Positions 1 through 7,905 of a stretch of 48,695 nt of DNA are shown here, in pieces (positions within the stretch are counted from its first letter, which is position 1; every line of letters begins with the position of its first letter). The notes under the pieces were generated by a model. It was not told where the DNA came from, searched no databases, and saw only the letters and a program-made list of their open reading frames with translations. This DNA is from Thermoanaerobacteraceae bacterium (lineage in GTDB: Bacteria > Bacillota > Thermoanaerobacteria > Thermoanaerobacterales > UBA4877), in NCBI GenBank assembly GCA_030016635.1, contig JASEJQ010000012.1, positions 1 to 48,695 on the forward strand, written 5' to 3'. Both the position numbers and the translations under genes were made by a program.

Positions 1-1
1 T

Positions 2-150
2 GTGATCTCAATGATAACAGAGGATTTTGGGTATGTTGAACTGTTAAACTTGGGAAGAGGATGAGGTATGCGCTTCTGGCAGGCCTGACTTCGGACGCCA
101 TAGGTATATTGGTTTCCTGTCTTGTGGCATATTTATTATTTGGGATTTAA
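2..150 (+). pseudogene. Frameshifted C-terminal tail, probably of spore maturation protein B (SpmB)
   Basis: From position 40 to the stop at 148-150 the frame reads TVKLGKRMRYALLAGL, then a hydrophobic tail ending LLFGI. This pattern (R-Y-A-L-x-A-G-L, an Asp, then a membrane segment to the end) resembles the end of SpmB, a membrane protein of spore core dehydration. The matching upstream sequence, ending DFGYV, lies in the next frame (positions 2-37), and the frame used from 40 has a TGA at 37-39. One missing G near position 37-40 would join FGYV-G-TVKLG. Only the 3' end lies in the window, so whether the whole gene is broken cannot be judged. The family call rests on a short match. Confidence 0.42.
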
Positions 151-238
151 CGATTAAGGAAAACATGGCCAGGCCACAATAATTATTGAAGAAAAGGGTA
201 CGGTGTGATATATTAGTAATAACTGGAGGGAGTTTAAA

Positions 239-1081
239 TTGATTCATGTGGATGAAGTAACGGATGCAGTTGCAAGATTGTGTGTTGAAGCCAATAGCAT
301 ACTCCCGGATGACGTAATGGCGGCTTTAAAGAAAGCAGTTGAGATAGAGGAGTCAGAACTGGGGAAAAATATACTGGAAGAAATTATAGATAACGACACC
401 ATAGCCTGCAGTGAAGGTGTCCCTATGTGCCAGGATACCGGGATGACCACCGTGTTTATAGAACTGGGACAGGATGCAGAGATTGTCGGCGGCAGTCTTA
501 TAGATGCTGTAAACAGAGGAGTATCCAGGGGCTACAGAGAGGGATATTTACGAAAATCAGTGGATAAAGAACCTCTATTCGACAGGGTAAATACCGGAGA
601 CAACACACCTGCTATAATCCATGTGGATGTAGTGCCGGGAGATAAGCTGCATATAGAAGTAGCACCAAAAGGTGCAGGTAGTGAAAACATGTGCGGACTT
701 AAAATGCTGAAGCCTGCCGATGGGGTGGAGGGCTTAAAGAGATTTGTTCTGGATACGGTGAAAAACGCCGGTGGAAATCCATGTCCTCCTATTATTGTAG
801 GCGTTGGGGTGGGCGGCAATTTTGAAAAGGTTGCTCTGATGGCAAAGAAAGCACTATTAAGGCCTATAGGCAGCCGCAATAAGGACAGCAGGTATGCAGC
901 TCTGGAGGAAGAACTTTTGAAGATGATTAATGACATGGGAATAGGGCCTCAGGGATTGGGCGGCAGGGTGACTGCCCTTGATGTTCATATTGATTACATG
1001 CCTGCACATATAGCATCTCTGCCTGTAGCTTGCGCCATACAGTGCCATGCTGCAAGATATCGGGAGGTGACACTGGGATGA
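239..1081 (+). CDS. fumA: Fumarate hydratase (class I, Fe-S), alpha subunit
   Basis: This is the larger subunit of the oxygen-sensitive, [4Fe-4S]-dependent hydro-lyase that interconverts fumarate and L-malate in the cytosol. The protein has 280 residues, normal for the stand-alone alpha subunit. Conserved cysteine-bearing motifs are visible: GVPMCQDTGM near residue 60, GSENMCGLKML near 150 and NPCPPIIVGVGVGG near 180; Cys residues in such motifs bind the cluster. The start is TTG at 239, 8 bases after GGAGGG (225-230). The stop overlaps the beta-subunit start in an ATGA junction, so the two are translationally coupled. The related two-subunit L-tartrate dehydratase is the main alternative; without tartrate genes nearby fumarase is the better call. 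Confidence 0.93.
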   Translation: MIHVDEVTDAVARLCVEANSILPDDVMAALKKAVEIEESELGKNILEEIIDNDTIACSEGVPMCQDTGMTTVFIELGQDAEIVGGSLIDAVNRGVSRGYREGYLRKSVDKEPLFDRVNTGDNTPAIIHVDVVPGDKLHIEVAPKGAGSENMCGLKMLKPADGVEGLKRFVLDTVKNAGGNPCPPIIVGVGVGGNFEKVALMAKKALLRPIGSRNKDSRYAALEEELLKMINDMGIGPQGLGGRVTALDVHIDYMPAHIASLPVACAIQCHAARYREVTLG

Positions 1082-1635
1082 AGGAGATGCACATCACCAC
1101 ACCTCTGGATGATAGGACAATTACAGAATTAGAGGCCGGCGACAGGGTTTATCTGACAGGCATCATATATACAGCCAGGGATGCTGCCCATGAGAGGATG
1201 ATGCGGCTCATTGAGGAGGGAAAGACTCTTCCCTTTGACATTAAGGGCCAGGTTATATATTATACTGGACCGACTCCGCCGAGACCAGGCCAGGTGATAG
1301 GTTCAGTTGGACCAACCACCAGCGGCAGGATGGACAGCTATACGCCAAAGCTGCTTGATATGGGCCTTAAGGGAATGATAGGCAAGGGCGGTAGGTCAAA
1401 AGATGTCATAGAATCCATGATAAAGAACAAAGCCGTATATATGGTAGCAGTGGGCGGTGCCGGGGCAAAGATAGCCCGCTGCGTGAAAGAGAGCAGCATT
1501 GTTGCTTTTGAGGACTTGGGACCGGAGGCCATATACAGGCTTATGGTTGAAAACTTTCCGGCGGTGGTTGCCATAGACTGCTATGGCAACAATCAGTATG
1601 AAATCGGAATCAAGATGTATGGGAGGAATTTATAA
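1078..1635 (+). CDS. fumB: Fumarate hydratase (class I, Fe-S), beta subunit
   Basis: This small subunit completes the class I fumarase. It begins KEMHITTPLDD and has the family's GPTPPRPGQ stretch, the GPTTSGRMD loop and a KGGRSKD segment near the middle. At 185 residues it matches stand-alone beta subunits. An in-frame ATG exists at 1030, but ATG 1078 is preferred because GGGAGGTGA (about 1061-1069) sits just upstream and because it gives the usual 4-base ATGA overlap with fumA. It ends in TAATG, overlapping the next gene by one base, so fumA, fumB and the secreted protein behind them probably form one transcript. Confidence 0.93.
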   Translation: MKEMHITTPLDDRTITELEAGDRVYLTGIIYTARDAAHERMMRLIEEGKTLPFDIKGQVIYYTGPTPPRPGQVIGSVGPTTSGRMDSYTPKLLDMGLKGMIGKGGRSKDVIESMIKNKAVYMVAVGGAGAKIARCVKESSIVAFEDLGPEAIYRLMVENFPAVVAIDCYGNNQYEIGIKMYGRNL

Positions 1636-2405
1636 TGAAGAAATGGCTGATGTTAATTGCCGCGGTTTTAATTGCAGCTATGGTTATACCTGTCTTTGCT
1701 GCTCCCAGAGAGGAGGGACAAAAACAGGAGTTTATAAAGATAGATGTGAGGAAACCCGCCTTTTATCCTCCAGGCAAGGCCAGCTTTACATCGCCGGAGG
1801 ACTATGTATATGCCTTTTTTGATGCCCTCTATTATGCTGCTAATATTCCGGATGACTCTGAAGCCCACTCTGGAACCATTTCCATGGAAGAGCCTTATGA
1901 GTATGCATATGGACTTTTGAGCGACTCATATAAGGATGGATTAAAGTTCAATGACTTTGTAGAATCATGGGAAAACACAGCCAATGTGGCTATGATAAAG
2001 CTGATACCTGCAGGTTTTGAGAAGGTCGGTCAATTCACATATCCCAGGTTTTTCTATGAGACCGTAAATACTGAGGTCTATGGCGGCAAAAGTACCTTTG
2101 TCATATACAATGGATTTGTGGTCCTGGAGAAATATGAGTCAGGCTACAGGATAAAGAGTATTACAAAAGAACCTGAGGACATGGTATCCTATGTAACCGG
2201 CAGTGCTACATGGATGAATAACCCATATCTTAAAGCTCTAACCTTTATGGGCAACCCCGAGGACTATAAGACCTCAGATGGAGAAAAGTATACTGTCTTA
2301 GAGGGTGATAAAGCTACTGTAAGGATTGCAGGAAGATCTATCTACCTCACAAGGCTTACAAATAATACATGGAAAATACTATACTGGGAAGATAAAATTC
2401 AGTGA
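1635..2405 (+). CDS. Secreted protein of unknown function
   Basis: The 256-residue protein starts with a clear signal peptide: MKKW, a hydrophobic stretch to about residue 20, then VFAAPRE as a likely signal peptidase I site. I do not recognise the mature part. It is rich in aromatic and charged residues, has no Cys cluster or repeat, and resembles in general character the small NTF2-like or wall-facing proteins of spore formers. It starts one base inside the fumB stop (TAATG) behind GGGAGG at 1621-1626, so it is probably cotranscribed with the fumarase, though no functional link is known. The downstream side is the structured repeat at about 2441. Confidence 0.7.
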   Translation: MKKWLMLIAAVLIAAMVIPVFAAPREEGQKQEFIKIDVRKPAFYPPGKASFTSPEDYVYAFFDALYYAANIPDDSEAHSGTISMEEPYEYAYGLLSDSYKDGLKFNDFVESWENTANVAMIKLIPAGFEKVGQFTYPRFFYETVNTEVYGGKSTFVIYNGFVVLEKYESGYRIKSITKEPEDMVSYVTGSATWMNNPYLKALTFMGNPEDYKTSDGEKYTVLEGDKATVRIAGRSIYLTRLTNNTWKILYWEDKIQ

Positions 2406-2440
2406 TTTAGGTATAATAACTTCATTTGAGCAATGACATA

Positions 2441-2629
2441 CAGCATCAAATGTGGCCTTAAAGTGAGTCCATGATACTCTTGGATTTGCAGCAAATGGAG
2501 CAGGGGCATCCGGCATGGACGCCGGATGAGCCGAGTTGAGGCAAGGACGCCGAATAGAGGCGTACCCTGCGAAATGCAGCGGCAAATATTAGAGTATCAA
2601 GATGAGCGATCAGGTGCATAGATGTTGCT
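2441..2629 (+). repeat. Structured intergenic repeat, copy 1 (candidate noncoding RNA)
   Basis: This element recurs diverged at 9016-9268. It can fold into nested stems: an outer stem CAGCATC (2441-2447) with GATGTTG (2621-2627), a closing stem TGATACTCT (2472-2480) with AGAGTATCA (2591-2599), an inner hairpin CATCCGGC-atgga-GCCGGATG (about 2508-2528) and another around GGCaaggaCGCC (2540-2551). The segment GAGCGATCAGGTGC (2604-2617) is identical in the other copy. Paired bases change together between copies. It fills most of the gap between the secreted-protein gene and metG. No ORF fits it, and it lacks a T-box signature, so I do not call it a metG leader. Confidence 0.6.
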
Positions 2630-2711
2630 ATCATTCGTAGAATACTACTTTGTACACTAAAATCAGTGATTGATTGATCCATAATAAAACTACGGAAGGT
2701 GAAAGAGAGCA

Positions 2712-4619
2712 ATGGAGAGAAAAACCTATTATATTACAACACCAATTTACTATCCAAGTGATAAGCTTCATATAGGACATACCTATACCACAGTGGCTGC
2801 TGATGCACTGGCCAGGTTTAAGAGGATGACGGGATATGACGTCATGTTTCTTACAGGGACCGATGAACATGGCCAGAAGATACAGCGCATAGCAGAGGAC
2901 AAAGGGGTAAGCCCTAAGGAATATGTAGATGAGATAGTTACAGGAATAAAGGCTTTATGGAAAGTCATGGACATATCCTATGATAAATTCATCAGGACAA
3001 CCGATAAGGAACACGAGAAGATAGTCCAGACAATCTTTCAAAGGATGTACGACAAGGGCGACATATATAAGGGTGAGTATAAGGGCTGGTACTGCACCCC
3101 ATGTGAATCATTCTGGACAGAGACCCAGCTTGTGGATGGAAAATGCCCGGACTGCGGCAGGCCTGTAGAGATGGTGAGCGAGGAGGCATACTTCTTTAAA
3201 CTCTCAAACTATGCCGACAGGCTTTTGAAGTATTATGAGGATAACCCAGACTTTATACAGCCTGTCTCCAGAAAGAATGAGATGATAAGCTTTATAAAGG
3301 CTGGCCTTGAAGACCTATGTGTCTCAAGGACTTCTTTTGACTGGGGCATAAAGGTGCCATTTGATCCAAAGCATGTCATATATGTTTGGATAGATGCCCT
3401 GTCCAACTACATCACCGCCCTTGGCTATTCTACAGACCATGATGAGGCATACGGGAAATACTGGCCGGCAGACGTGCACCTGGTAGGCAAGGAGATTGTG
3501 AGATTTCATACCATCATATGGCCTGCTATGCTGATGTCCATAGGTGAGCCGCTGCCCAGGAAGGTCTTTGGACATGGCTGGCTTGTCTTGGACGGCGGAA
3601 AGATGTCCAAGTCCAAGGGCAATGTGGTAGACCCGCTGCTGCTGGTCGAAAAATACGGAGTTGATGCCATCAGATATTATCTATTAAGAGAAGTACCCTT
3701 CGGAGCAGATGGGGTATTTTCCAATGAAGCTCTTGTAAAGAGGATAAATTCTGACCTAGCCAATGACCTGGGCAACCTCTTGAGCAGGACAGTTAAGATG
3801 GTTGAGGATTATTTTGATGGTACAGTACCGCAAAAAGGGACTGACGAAGGACCGGACAGGGATGTAATAGAAATGGCGCTATCTCTCCCATCTAAGATGG
3901 AAGAAAATATGGATACCCTGCAGATAAGTAATGCCCTTGTAGAGATATGGAGGTTTGTGGGCAGGATGAATAAGTATATAGATGAGACAGCACCCTGGGT
4001 TCTTGCAAAGCATGCGGAAAAAAAGGACAGGCTTGCCTCAGTCCTATATAACTCCTGCGAAGCCCTCCGGTTTATAGCTGTGCTTTTAAAGCCATATCTG
4101 CCCAATACCTATACAAAGATACTGGAGCAGATTGGCCTGGCCGATGATGAGATGGCTGCCTGGGAATCACTCAAGGAGTGGGGCGTAATGAAACCCGGTA
4201 CAGTGGTCAAGCGTGGAAACCCAATATTCCCCAGAATTACAGAGAATGCAGAGGTAAAAGATGACAAGAAACAGGAAGATGCTAAGGCCATGGAGAAGTA
4301 TATAACCATAGATGACTTTTCAAAGGTTGAGCTTAGAGTGGCTGAGGTCATAGAGGCCGAAAAGGTGGAAAAATCCAATAAGCTATTAAAGTTAAAGCTG
4401 AGGTTGGGCAGTGAGGAGAGGACAGTGGTCTCCGGCATATCCAAACACTATGCACCTGAGGAGCTGGTTGGCAAAAAGGTAATCCTCGTTGCAAATCTTC
4501 AGCCTGCAAAATTATTTGGCATTGAGTCCCATGGCATGATACTGGCGGCATCCAATGAAGACAGCCTTTCCTTGCTTACACTGGATAAGGATATAGAAAG
4601 TGGTGCCAGGGTGAAGTGA
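2712..4619 (+). CDS. metG: Methionyl-tRNA synthetase
   Basis: A class I aminoacyl-tRNA synthetase that charges tRNA-Met. The HIGH signature is seen as HIGHTYTT (about residue 21) and KMSKS as KMSKSKGN (about 297). A zinc knuckle carries CTPC near residue 127 and CPDC near 144. The last 100 residues form the OB-fold tRNA-binding domain (KVELRVAEV, then FGIESHGMILAA), so this is the long 635-residue form that dimerises through its C-terminus. The start ATG follows GGAAGGTGAAAGAG. The stop overlaps the GTG start of tatD. The metG-tatD-yabE-rsmA order is the same as in Bacillus. Confidence 0.98.
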   Translation: MERKTYYITTPIYYPSDKLHIGHTYTTVAADALARFKRMTGYDVMFLTGTDEHGQKIQRIAEDKGVSPKEYVDEIVTGIKALWKVMDISYDKFIRTTDKEHEKIVQTIFQRMYDKGDIYKGEYKGWYCTPCESFWTETQLVDGKCPDCGRPVEMVSEEAYFFKLSNYADRLLKYYEDNPDFIQPVSRKNEMISFIKAGLEDLCVSRTSFDWGIKVPFDPKHVIYVWIDALSNYITALGYSTDHDEAYGKYWPADVHLVGKEIVRFHTIIWPAMLMSIGEPLPRKVFGHGWLVLDGGKMSKSKGNVVDPLLLVEKYGVDAIRYYLLREVPFGADGVFSNEALVKRINSDLANDLGNLLSRTVKMVEDYFDGTVPQKGTDEGPDRDVIEMALSLPSKMEENMDTLQISNALVEIWRFVGRMNKYIDETAPWVLAKHAEKKDRLASVLYNSCEALRFIAVLLKPYLPNTYTKILEQIGLADDEMAAWESLKEWGVMKPGTVVKRGNPIFPRITENAEVKDDKKQEDAKAMEKYITIDDFSKVELRVAEVIEAEKVEKSNKLLKLKLRLGSEERTVVSGISKHYAPEELVGKKVILVANLQPAKLFGIESHGMILAASNEDSLSLLTLDKDIESGARVK

Positions 4620-5374
4620 TAGACACTCATGCCCACCTGAATGATGAGGATTTTGCGGGAGACCTGGATGCGGTCATCGATAGAGCCGTTAGTGCAGGGG
4701 TAAAAGCTATCATTGTGCCCGGGTCAGATATCAATACATCGCTTGGATCTATCGGCCTGGCCCAAAGATACAGCATTATTCACCCGGCTCTGGGTATTCA
4801 CCCACACGATGCTGAAGATGAGAAAGAAAAGCTAAAGGTTATTTTTGATATGCTCTCAGAACAAAAACCTGCTGCTGTGGGTGAAATAGGGCTTGATTAT
4901 CACTATGACTTTTCTCCAAGGGAAACACAAAAAGCTGTCTTTAGAGAGCAGCTCCGCATGGCAAAAAAATTTAATTTGCCTGTCATAGTGCACATCAGGG
5001 AATCTTTTGATGACGCCTATGGTATAATGGCTGAGGAAAAGGTAGAAAGGGGAGTTGTCCACTGCTTTTCCGATGGTGTTGATGAGATGGAAAAGATATT
5101 ATCCCTTGGACTTTATATCTCCTTCACCGGGATAATAACCTTTAAAAACACACCGATGGGCTTAATGGATGCAGTCAGGACTGTCCCGTCCGATAGGTAC
5201 ATGATAGAAACCGATAGTCCATATCTTGCTCCTGTGCCCTATAGGGGCAAGCGCAATGAGCCTTCCTATGTAGTTGAGGTTGCCAAAAAAATATCAGAGG
5301 TCCGAAAAGTTCCGATAGATGCGGTATCTTATGAAACCGATGAAAATACTGCCAGGCTTTTTGGAATCAGGTGA
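4616..5374 (+). CDS. tatD: TatD-family metal-dependent deoxyribonuclease
   Basis: A 252-residue TIM-barrel hydrolase of the TatD/YcfH family, which needs divalent metals and has 3'-5' DNase activity in characterised members. Metal ligands are visible in order: DTHAHL at the N-terminus, GEIGLDYH near residue 90, VIVHIRE, VVHCFSD and the late Asp in IETDSPYLAP. It starts with GTG overlapping the metG stop (GTGA), so it is coupled to metG. A strong terminator follows at once. Confidence 0.96.
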   Translation: MIDTHAHLNDEDFAGDLDAVIDRAVSAGVKAIIVPGSDINTSLGSIGLAQRYSIIHPALGIHPHDAEDEKEKLKVIFDMLSEQKPAAVGEIGLDYHYDFSPRETQKAVFREQLRMAKKFNLPVIVHIRESFDDAYGIMAEEKVERGVVHCFSDGVDEMEKILSLGLYISFTGIITFKNTPMGLMDAVRTVPSDRYMIETDSPYLAPVPYRGKRNEPSYVVEVAKKISEVRKVPIDAVSYETDENTARLFGIR

Positions 5375-5400
5375 GGGATTATTTCCTCACCTTTTTATTT
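5370..5400 (+). terminator. Intrinsic terminator after tatD
   Basis: GGTGAGG (5370-5376) pairs with CCTCACC (5385-5391), followed by a T-rich run to 5400. The stem begins in the tatD stop region. It closes the metG-tatD unit. Confidence 0.9.
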
Positions 5401-5448
5401 TATAGCACATATATTAATATAGAACATTATGATATTGGAGGTGCAGAT

Positions 5449-5802
5449 ATGGATTACAACGGTTATGATCAAGGTATGCCTTATCCTTCGCCCAATATGC
5501 CTTATCCTTCGCCAACTATGCCATATCCAGGGATGCCCATGCATAATATGATGATGGTCCATATGATTATGCAGGACCCGTTCTTCAGATACTTTGCCAT
5601 GGAGACTATTGAGCACTTAGTGGAGGAGGTGATGGAAGCCTGCCATCGCATGGGCATGCCAGGGATGGCTATGCCAGGAATGCCAGGCATGATGCCTATG
5701 CCGGGTATGCCGGGTATGATGCCTATGCCTGGAATGCCATGTATGCCGCAGATGCCCGGTATGCCTGCTCCACCACCGCCGCCATACAAAAAGGAAGAAT
5801 AA
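5449..5802 (+). CDS. Met/Pro/Gly-rich low-complexity protein, possible spore coat component
   Basis: This 117-residue protein has three parts: an N-terminal repeat of MPYPSP units, a short helical core (QDPFFRYFAMETIEHLVEEV), and a C-terminal run of MPGM repeats ending in a poly-Pro stretch and KKEE. ATG 5449 is chosen over an in-frame ATG at 5371 because GGAGGT (5437-5442) sits 6 bases upstream and the extra residues overlap the tatD terminator. It stands alone between two terminators. Met/Pro/Gly-rich proteins of this kind are common among spore coat and surface proteins, but that function is inference; metal binding by the Met residues is another possibility. Confidence 0.75.
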   Translation: MDYNGYDQGMPYPSPNMPYPSPTMPYPGMPMHNMMMVHMIMQDPFFRYFAMETIEHLVEEVMEACHRMGMPGMAMPGMPGMMPMPGMPGMMPMPGMPCMPQMPGMPAPPPPPYKKEE

Positions 5803-5836
5803 GGACCGGGTATATACCCTGGTCCTTTTAGTTTTG
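5803..5836 (+). terminator. Intrinsic terminator after the Met-rich gene
   Basis: GGACC-GGGTATATACCC-GGTCC forms a stem of two perfect arms interrupted by one mismatch, followed by TTTTAGTTTT. It starts directly after the stop codon. Confidence 0.87.
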
Positions 5837-5896
5837 TATGTATAAAAACTAAAAAAATGGAATATAATAGGCATATACCATATAATGTAAGAAAAT

Positions 5897-5925
5897 TTGA
5901 CAAATAAATATAGATATATTAAAAT
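5897..5925 (+). promoter_or_regulatory. Sigma-A type promoter of the yabE-like gene
   Basis: A perfect -35 TTGACA (5897-5902) and a good -10 TAAAAT (5920-5925) are separated by 17 bases, 37 bases before the start codon. Confidence 0.82.
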
Positions 5926-5961
5926 AAGTTATCTCCCAAATTAAAAATAGGAGGTTGATGT

Positions 5962-6987
5962 ATGGAGACAAACTGTACAGGCAGTAAGAAGGTAATAAAT
6001 ATACCTTTACTTGCTGCGGCAGTAGTTTGCACTGTGGCTTTTATCCTTTTCCTTGGGGTCATGTTTTTAGAAAAGGATGTAATGGTCAGTGTGGATGGTA
6101 CAGTCCAATCCTATAAGACTTACAAGACGACGGTGGGAGAATTATTGACTGAAAAAAATATAGAATTGGAACCGGAAGATGAGGTTTATCCGGGTATAGA
6201 CGTGAAATTAGAAGATGACATGGTGATTACTATAAAAAAGGCTGTACCAATTGTTTTAACAGATGGAGGTGTTACTAAAGAGCTAAAGACCACAGAAGAA
6301 ACTGTGGGTGATTTCCTTAAGGCCAAAGGTATAGTGTTGGGAGATAAAGATAAGGTTTTCCCAAACCCGGACGACAGACTGGTCCCATATGTTAATGTTA
6401 AGATTACGAGGATAGAAGAAAAGACTTTGGTAGAGCAGAAAAAACTGCCATACGATGTCACAAAGAGAGAAAACCGAAACATGGATCAGGGTACCACAAA
6501 GGTGGTTCAGGAGGGGGAGGAAGGCCTGGCCGAGGTAACCTACAATGTTACATATGAGGATGGAAAGGAAAAGACAAGAGAAGTACTGGCAGAGAGGATA
6601 ATTAAACAACCTCTGTCCAAGATAGTAGAGGTGGGTACTCTTGGTGTATTAAAAACATCAAGAGGAGATACCATCAGGTATACCAAACAGCTTACCATGA
6701 TTGCCACAGCCTATGACGCCACATATGAGAGCACAGGTAAAAGACCGGGGGATAGGGATTACGGCATAACATATACTGGCGTTCCCGTAAGGGAGGGTAT
6801 AGTGGCTGTAGACCCCAAGGTGATACCCCTCGGGACCAAGCTCTATGTAGAGGGCTATGGGTATGCCTTAGCCGCTGATATAGGAGGCGCCATTAAGGGT
6901 AACAGAATAGACCTTTACTATGATGACCCCAAAAAAGTGGATAGGTTTGGCGTAAAGAAGCTCAAGGTATATGTATTAGCAGATTGA
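5962..6987 (+). CDS. yabE: YabE-like cell-wall protein (DUF348, G5 and 3D domains)
   Basis: The protein is membrane-anchored or secreted, with a hydrophobic segment at about residues 13-35. Two DUF348 ubiquitin-like repeats follow (each with T-V-G-E/D-F/L-L), then a G5 domain (about 155-225), then a C-terminal 3D domain (about 240-341) with Asp-containing motifs (VAVDPKVIPLGTKLYV, ALAADIGGAIKGNRIDLY). The 3D domain is a double-psi barrel related to lytic transglycosylases, so it likely cleaves peptidoglycan as in YabE and the resuscitation-promoting factors. It is 341 residues, slightly shorter than Bacillus YabE. It has its own promoter and terminator. GGAGG (5951-5955) precedes ATG. Confidence 0.93.
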   Translation: METNCTGSKKVINIPLLAAAVVCTVAFILFLGVMFLEKDVMVSVDGTVQSYKTYKTTVGELLTEKNIELEPEDEVYPGIDVKLEDDMVITIKKAVPIVLTDGGVTKELKTTEETVGDFLKAKGIVLGDKDKVFPNPDDRLVPYVNVKITRIEEKTLVEQKKLPYDVTKRENRNMDQGTTKVVQEGEEGLAEVTYNVTYEDGKEKTREVLAERIIKQPLSKIVEVGTLGVLKTSRGDTIRYTKQLTMIATAYDATYESTGKRPGDRDYGITYTGVPVREGIVAVDPKVIPLGTKLYVEGYGYALAADIGGAIKGNRIDLYYDDPKKVDRFGVKKLKVYVLAD

Positions 6988-7012
6988 GAGGGTTAGCCCT
7001 CTCTTATTTTTT
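6986..7012 (+). terminator. Intrinsic terminator between yabE and rsmA
   Basis: GAGAGGG (6986-6992) pairs with CCCTCTC (6997-7003), followed by TTATTTTTT. It overlaps the yabE stop and ends just before the rsmA ribosome site, so rsmA is probably fed by read-through or an unseen promoter. Confidence 0.85.
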
Positions 7013-7023
7013 GGGAGGTTAAT

Positions 7024-7848
7024 ATGGAAAACGCCAGAGAATATACAATGAGAGTATTAAAAAAATACGAGTTCAGAACGAAAAAATCGCTGGGACAGAA
7101 TTTCCTTATAGATGACAGGATAATCGACAGTATTGTATCCAATGTGCCGGAGGGCGCAGTTGCCTTTGAAATAGGCCCCGGCATTGGCATATTGACACGA
7201 AAGCTGGTAGAGAGGGCAAGAAGGGTTGTAGCTGTGGAGATTGATGAAAAACTCTGTGAAATATTAAAAGAAGAAATTGATTCGGATGCACTTGAGGTGA
7301 TAGACGCTGACTTTATAGAAATAAATCCGAACAGTATACTCTCCGAAAAGGCCGTTGCTGTAGCCAATATACCCTACTACATAACCACACCAATTATATT
7401 CAAAATTTTAACATCTACGGATATGATAGACACAGCTATATTGACGATGCAAAAAGAGGTGTCCGAGAGGGTGGTGGCCAGGCCGGGCGGGAAAGAATAT
7501 GGCATACTCAGTTTGGTAGCTGCACTATACAGCGAGCCTAAGGTACTCTTTAATATATCCAGGGATGCCTTTATCCCGCAGCCAAAGGTGGAATCCTCTG
7601 TGGTGCGTTTTGATAAGAGAAAACTCAACCTTGAGGTGGATGAAAGTGACTTTTTAAAGGTGGTAAGGGCTGCATTTGGAAAGAGGAGAAAAACCATAGC
7701 CAATGCCCTTGCCGGCATATTCAATGGAGAAAAGGGTGAGCTGAAAGAGCATCTGATGGAAATAGGAATTAATCCCATGGCCAGGCCGGAGACACTGAGC
7801 CTCAAGGAGTTTGAAAGTATAACGGGTATAATATTTAAAAAGTCATAA
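7024..7848 (+). CDS. rsmA: 16S rRNA (adenine-1518/1519-N6) dimethyltransferase
   Basis: RsmA/KsgA dimethylates two adjacent adenines in the 3' loop of 16S rRNA during small-subunit maturation. The SAM-binding motif is FEIGPGIGILT, the site just before it is KSLGQNFLID, and the catalytic motif IV is NIPYYITTP. Length (274 residues) is normal. The C-terminal helical domain carries FGKRRKTIANAL, a family hallmark. GGGAGG lies 7 bases before ATG. In Bacillus, rnmV (RNase M5) lies between yabE and rsmA; it is missing here. Confidence 0.97.
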   Translation: MENAREYTMRVLKKYEFRTKKSLGQNFLIDDRIIDSIVSNVPEGAVAFEIGPGIGILTRKLVERARRVVAVEIDEKLCEILKEEIDSDALEVIDADFIEINPNSILSEKAVAVANIPYYITTPIIFKILTSTDMIDTAILTMQKEVSERVVARPGGKEYGILSLVAALYSEPKVLFNISRDAFIPQPKVESSVVRFDKRKLNLEVDESDFLKVVRAAFGKRRKTIANALAGIFNGEKGELKEHLMEIGINPMARPETLSLKEFESITGIIFKKS

Positions 7849-7905
7849 TACACTGCCCCTGTACATATATTTATATGGAAAATCCATAGATACGGGGGTA
7901 TGCCC

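Noticed and set aside
2405-2711. T-box or other tRNA-sensing leader before metG
   Set aside because: No AGGGTGGNACCGCG-type antiterminator block is seen, and the same element occurs before mazG, so it is not specific to metG.
5502-5903. Minus-strand ORFs opposite the Met-rich gene
   Set aside because: They are the antisense reading of the MPGM repeats; the plus frame has the ribosome site and terminators.
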